This document shows positions 13,630 through 13,783 of a stretch of DNA of 13,783 bases, in pieces. The stretch comes from an uncultured Eubacteriales bacterium. GTDB taxonomy: Bacteria > Bacillota > Clostridia > Monoglobales > Monoglobaceae. Each line of letters opens with the position of its first letter. The stretch's first letter is position 1. Position numbers and translations under genes: made by a program. The notes beneath the pieces were generated by a model. The model searched no databases. It was not told where the DNA came from and saw only the letters and a program-made list of their open reading frames with translations. The DNA lies in contig CAJLFL010000028.1 in the NCBI GenBank assembly GCA_905205855.1, positions 1-13,783 on the forward strand, read 5' to 3'.

Positions 13630-13677
13630 ATAAATAAAGCGTCATGGCTAACCTAATAGCCATAACGCTTTATTTAT
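13630..13677. terminator. Strong bidirectional terminator-like hairpin upstream of the mraZ promoter
   Basis: ATAAATAAAGCGT (13630-13642) pairs with ACGCTTTATTTAT (13665-13677). After one C/A mismatch, ATGGCTA (13644-13650) pairs with TAGCCAT (13657-13663) around a 6-nt loop. That makes 20 pairs and one mismatch. Each arm has an AT-rich base giving a T-rich 3' side on either strand (CTTTATTTAT), so it can end transcription in both directions. It most likely ends a gene lying beyond the right edge and insulates the dcw operon. Confidence 0.8.
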
Positions 13678-13783
13678 AATGTTTAACATAGTAAATACGC
13701 AGCAAATGACAGCCAACACTGGCTTGCCGCCCGGAAATATTAAATGATTCTTTGTATTTATTTCCGTTTTTTATCTTTATTAT
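13678..13783. other. Non-coding stretch at the right edge
   Basis: No supported gene is seen in these 106 bases. They hold a small inverted repeat, AGCCA-ACAC-TGGCT (13711-13724), and a second hairpin with a T-run described separately. One minus-strand frame is open from the edge for 37 codons, but its stop falls inside the terminator stem and the residues match nothing I recognise. Confidence 0.5.
13732..13772 (+). terminator. Hairpin with T6 tract on the plus strand
   Basis: CGGAAATA (13732-13739) pairs with TATTTCCG (13759-13766) across a long 19-nt loop and is followed by TTTTTT (13767-13772). This looks like an intrinsic terminator read left to right, but no plus-strand gene precedes it. 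It may end a short non-coding transcript or be a chance feature of AT-rich DNA. Confidence 0.35.

Noticed and set aside
13670..13783. Minus-strand frame open from the right edge for 37 codons
   Set aside because: It could be the 3' end of an upstream gene, but the stop lies inside the terminator stem and the residues show no recognisable motif. Not enough sequence is visible to call it.
1..13783. Mobile elements, tRNA, rRNA, phage or defence genes
   Set aside because: No transposase, integrase, attachment-site pair, tRNA cloverleaf or rRNA segment was seen. All coding sequence is accounted for by the dcw cluster.

Overview
The window carries one long gene set, all on the minus strand: a division and cell wall (dcw) cluster. 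Reading in the direction of transcription, from high to low coordinates, the order is mraZ, rsmH, ftsL, ftsI/spoVD-type PBP, murE, murF, mraY, ftsW, murG, murA, ftsQ (divIB) and the first 46 codons of ftsZ, which runs off the left edge. Twelve genes are supported. The gene content points to a low-to-moderate GC Bacillota, most likely of class Clostridia: AGGAGG-type Shine-Dalgarno sites, several GTG/TTG starts, a transpeptidase with two C-terminal PASTA domains, a DivIB-like FtsQ and a DNPR-type MurE, which predicts meso-diaminopimelate peptidoglycan. Genus cannot be judged from the sequence alone.

Right edge (13441-13783): a strong sigma-A-like promoter (TTGCAT, 17-bp spacer, TAGAAT) starts the operon. 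Helically phased A-tracts lie upstream of it. Four 10-bp direct repeats carrying TGG lie between the -10 box and mraZ and look like an MraZ autoregulatory operator. Further out, a near-perfect 48-nt bidirectional terminator hairpin (13630-13677) separates the cluster from whatever lies beyond. The last 106 bases hold no supported gene, only a second hairpin with a T-tract on the plus strand.

Middle (2695-13430): mraZ and rsmH (regulator and 16S rRNA methyltransferase) are followed by the divisome proteins FtsL and FtsI, the cytoplasmic ligases MurE and MurF, the lipid I synthase MraY, the SEDS glycosyltransferase FtsW and the lipid II synthase MurG. Most gene gaps are 5-35 bp, consistent with one transcript. 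Two gaps are longer and structured: 123 nt between ftsL and ftsI with a GC-rich hairpin, and 117 nt between murG and murA with an AT-rich stem-loop and a weak candidate promoter.

Left part (1-2695): murA occupies the place where B. subtilis has murB. ftsQ follows, with an unusual Asn/Ser/Glu/Asp-rich insertion inside its extracellular beta domain and a second low-complexity C-terminal tail. ftsZ then has its own extended -10 promoter. No murD lies between mraY and ftsW, no murC or murB is present in the window, and no ftsA lies between ftsQ and ftsZ.

Together the genes supply part of the route from UDP-GlcNAc to lipid II (MurA, MurE, MurF, MraY, MurG), polymerise and crosslink it at the septum (FtsW, FtsI), and scaffold division (FtsL, FtsQ, FtsZ). 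I see no unknown defence system, mobile element or CRISPR array. The points that merit a second look are regulatory structures and protein architecture inside an otherwise conserved cluster.
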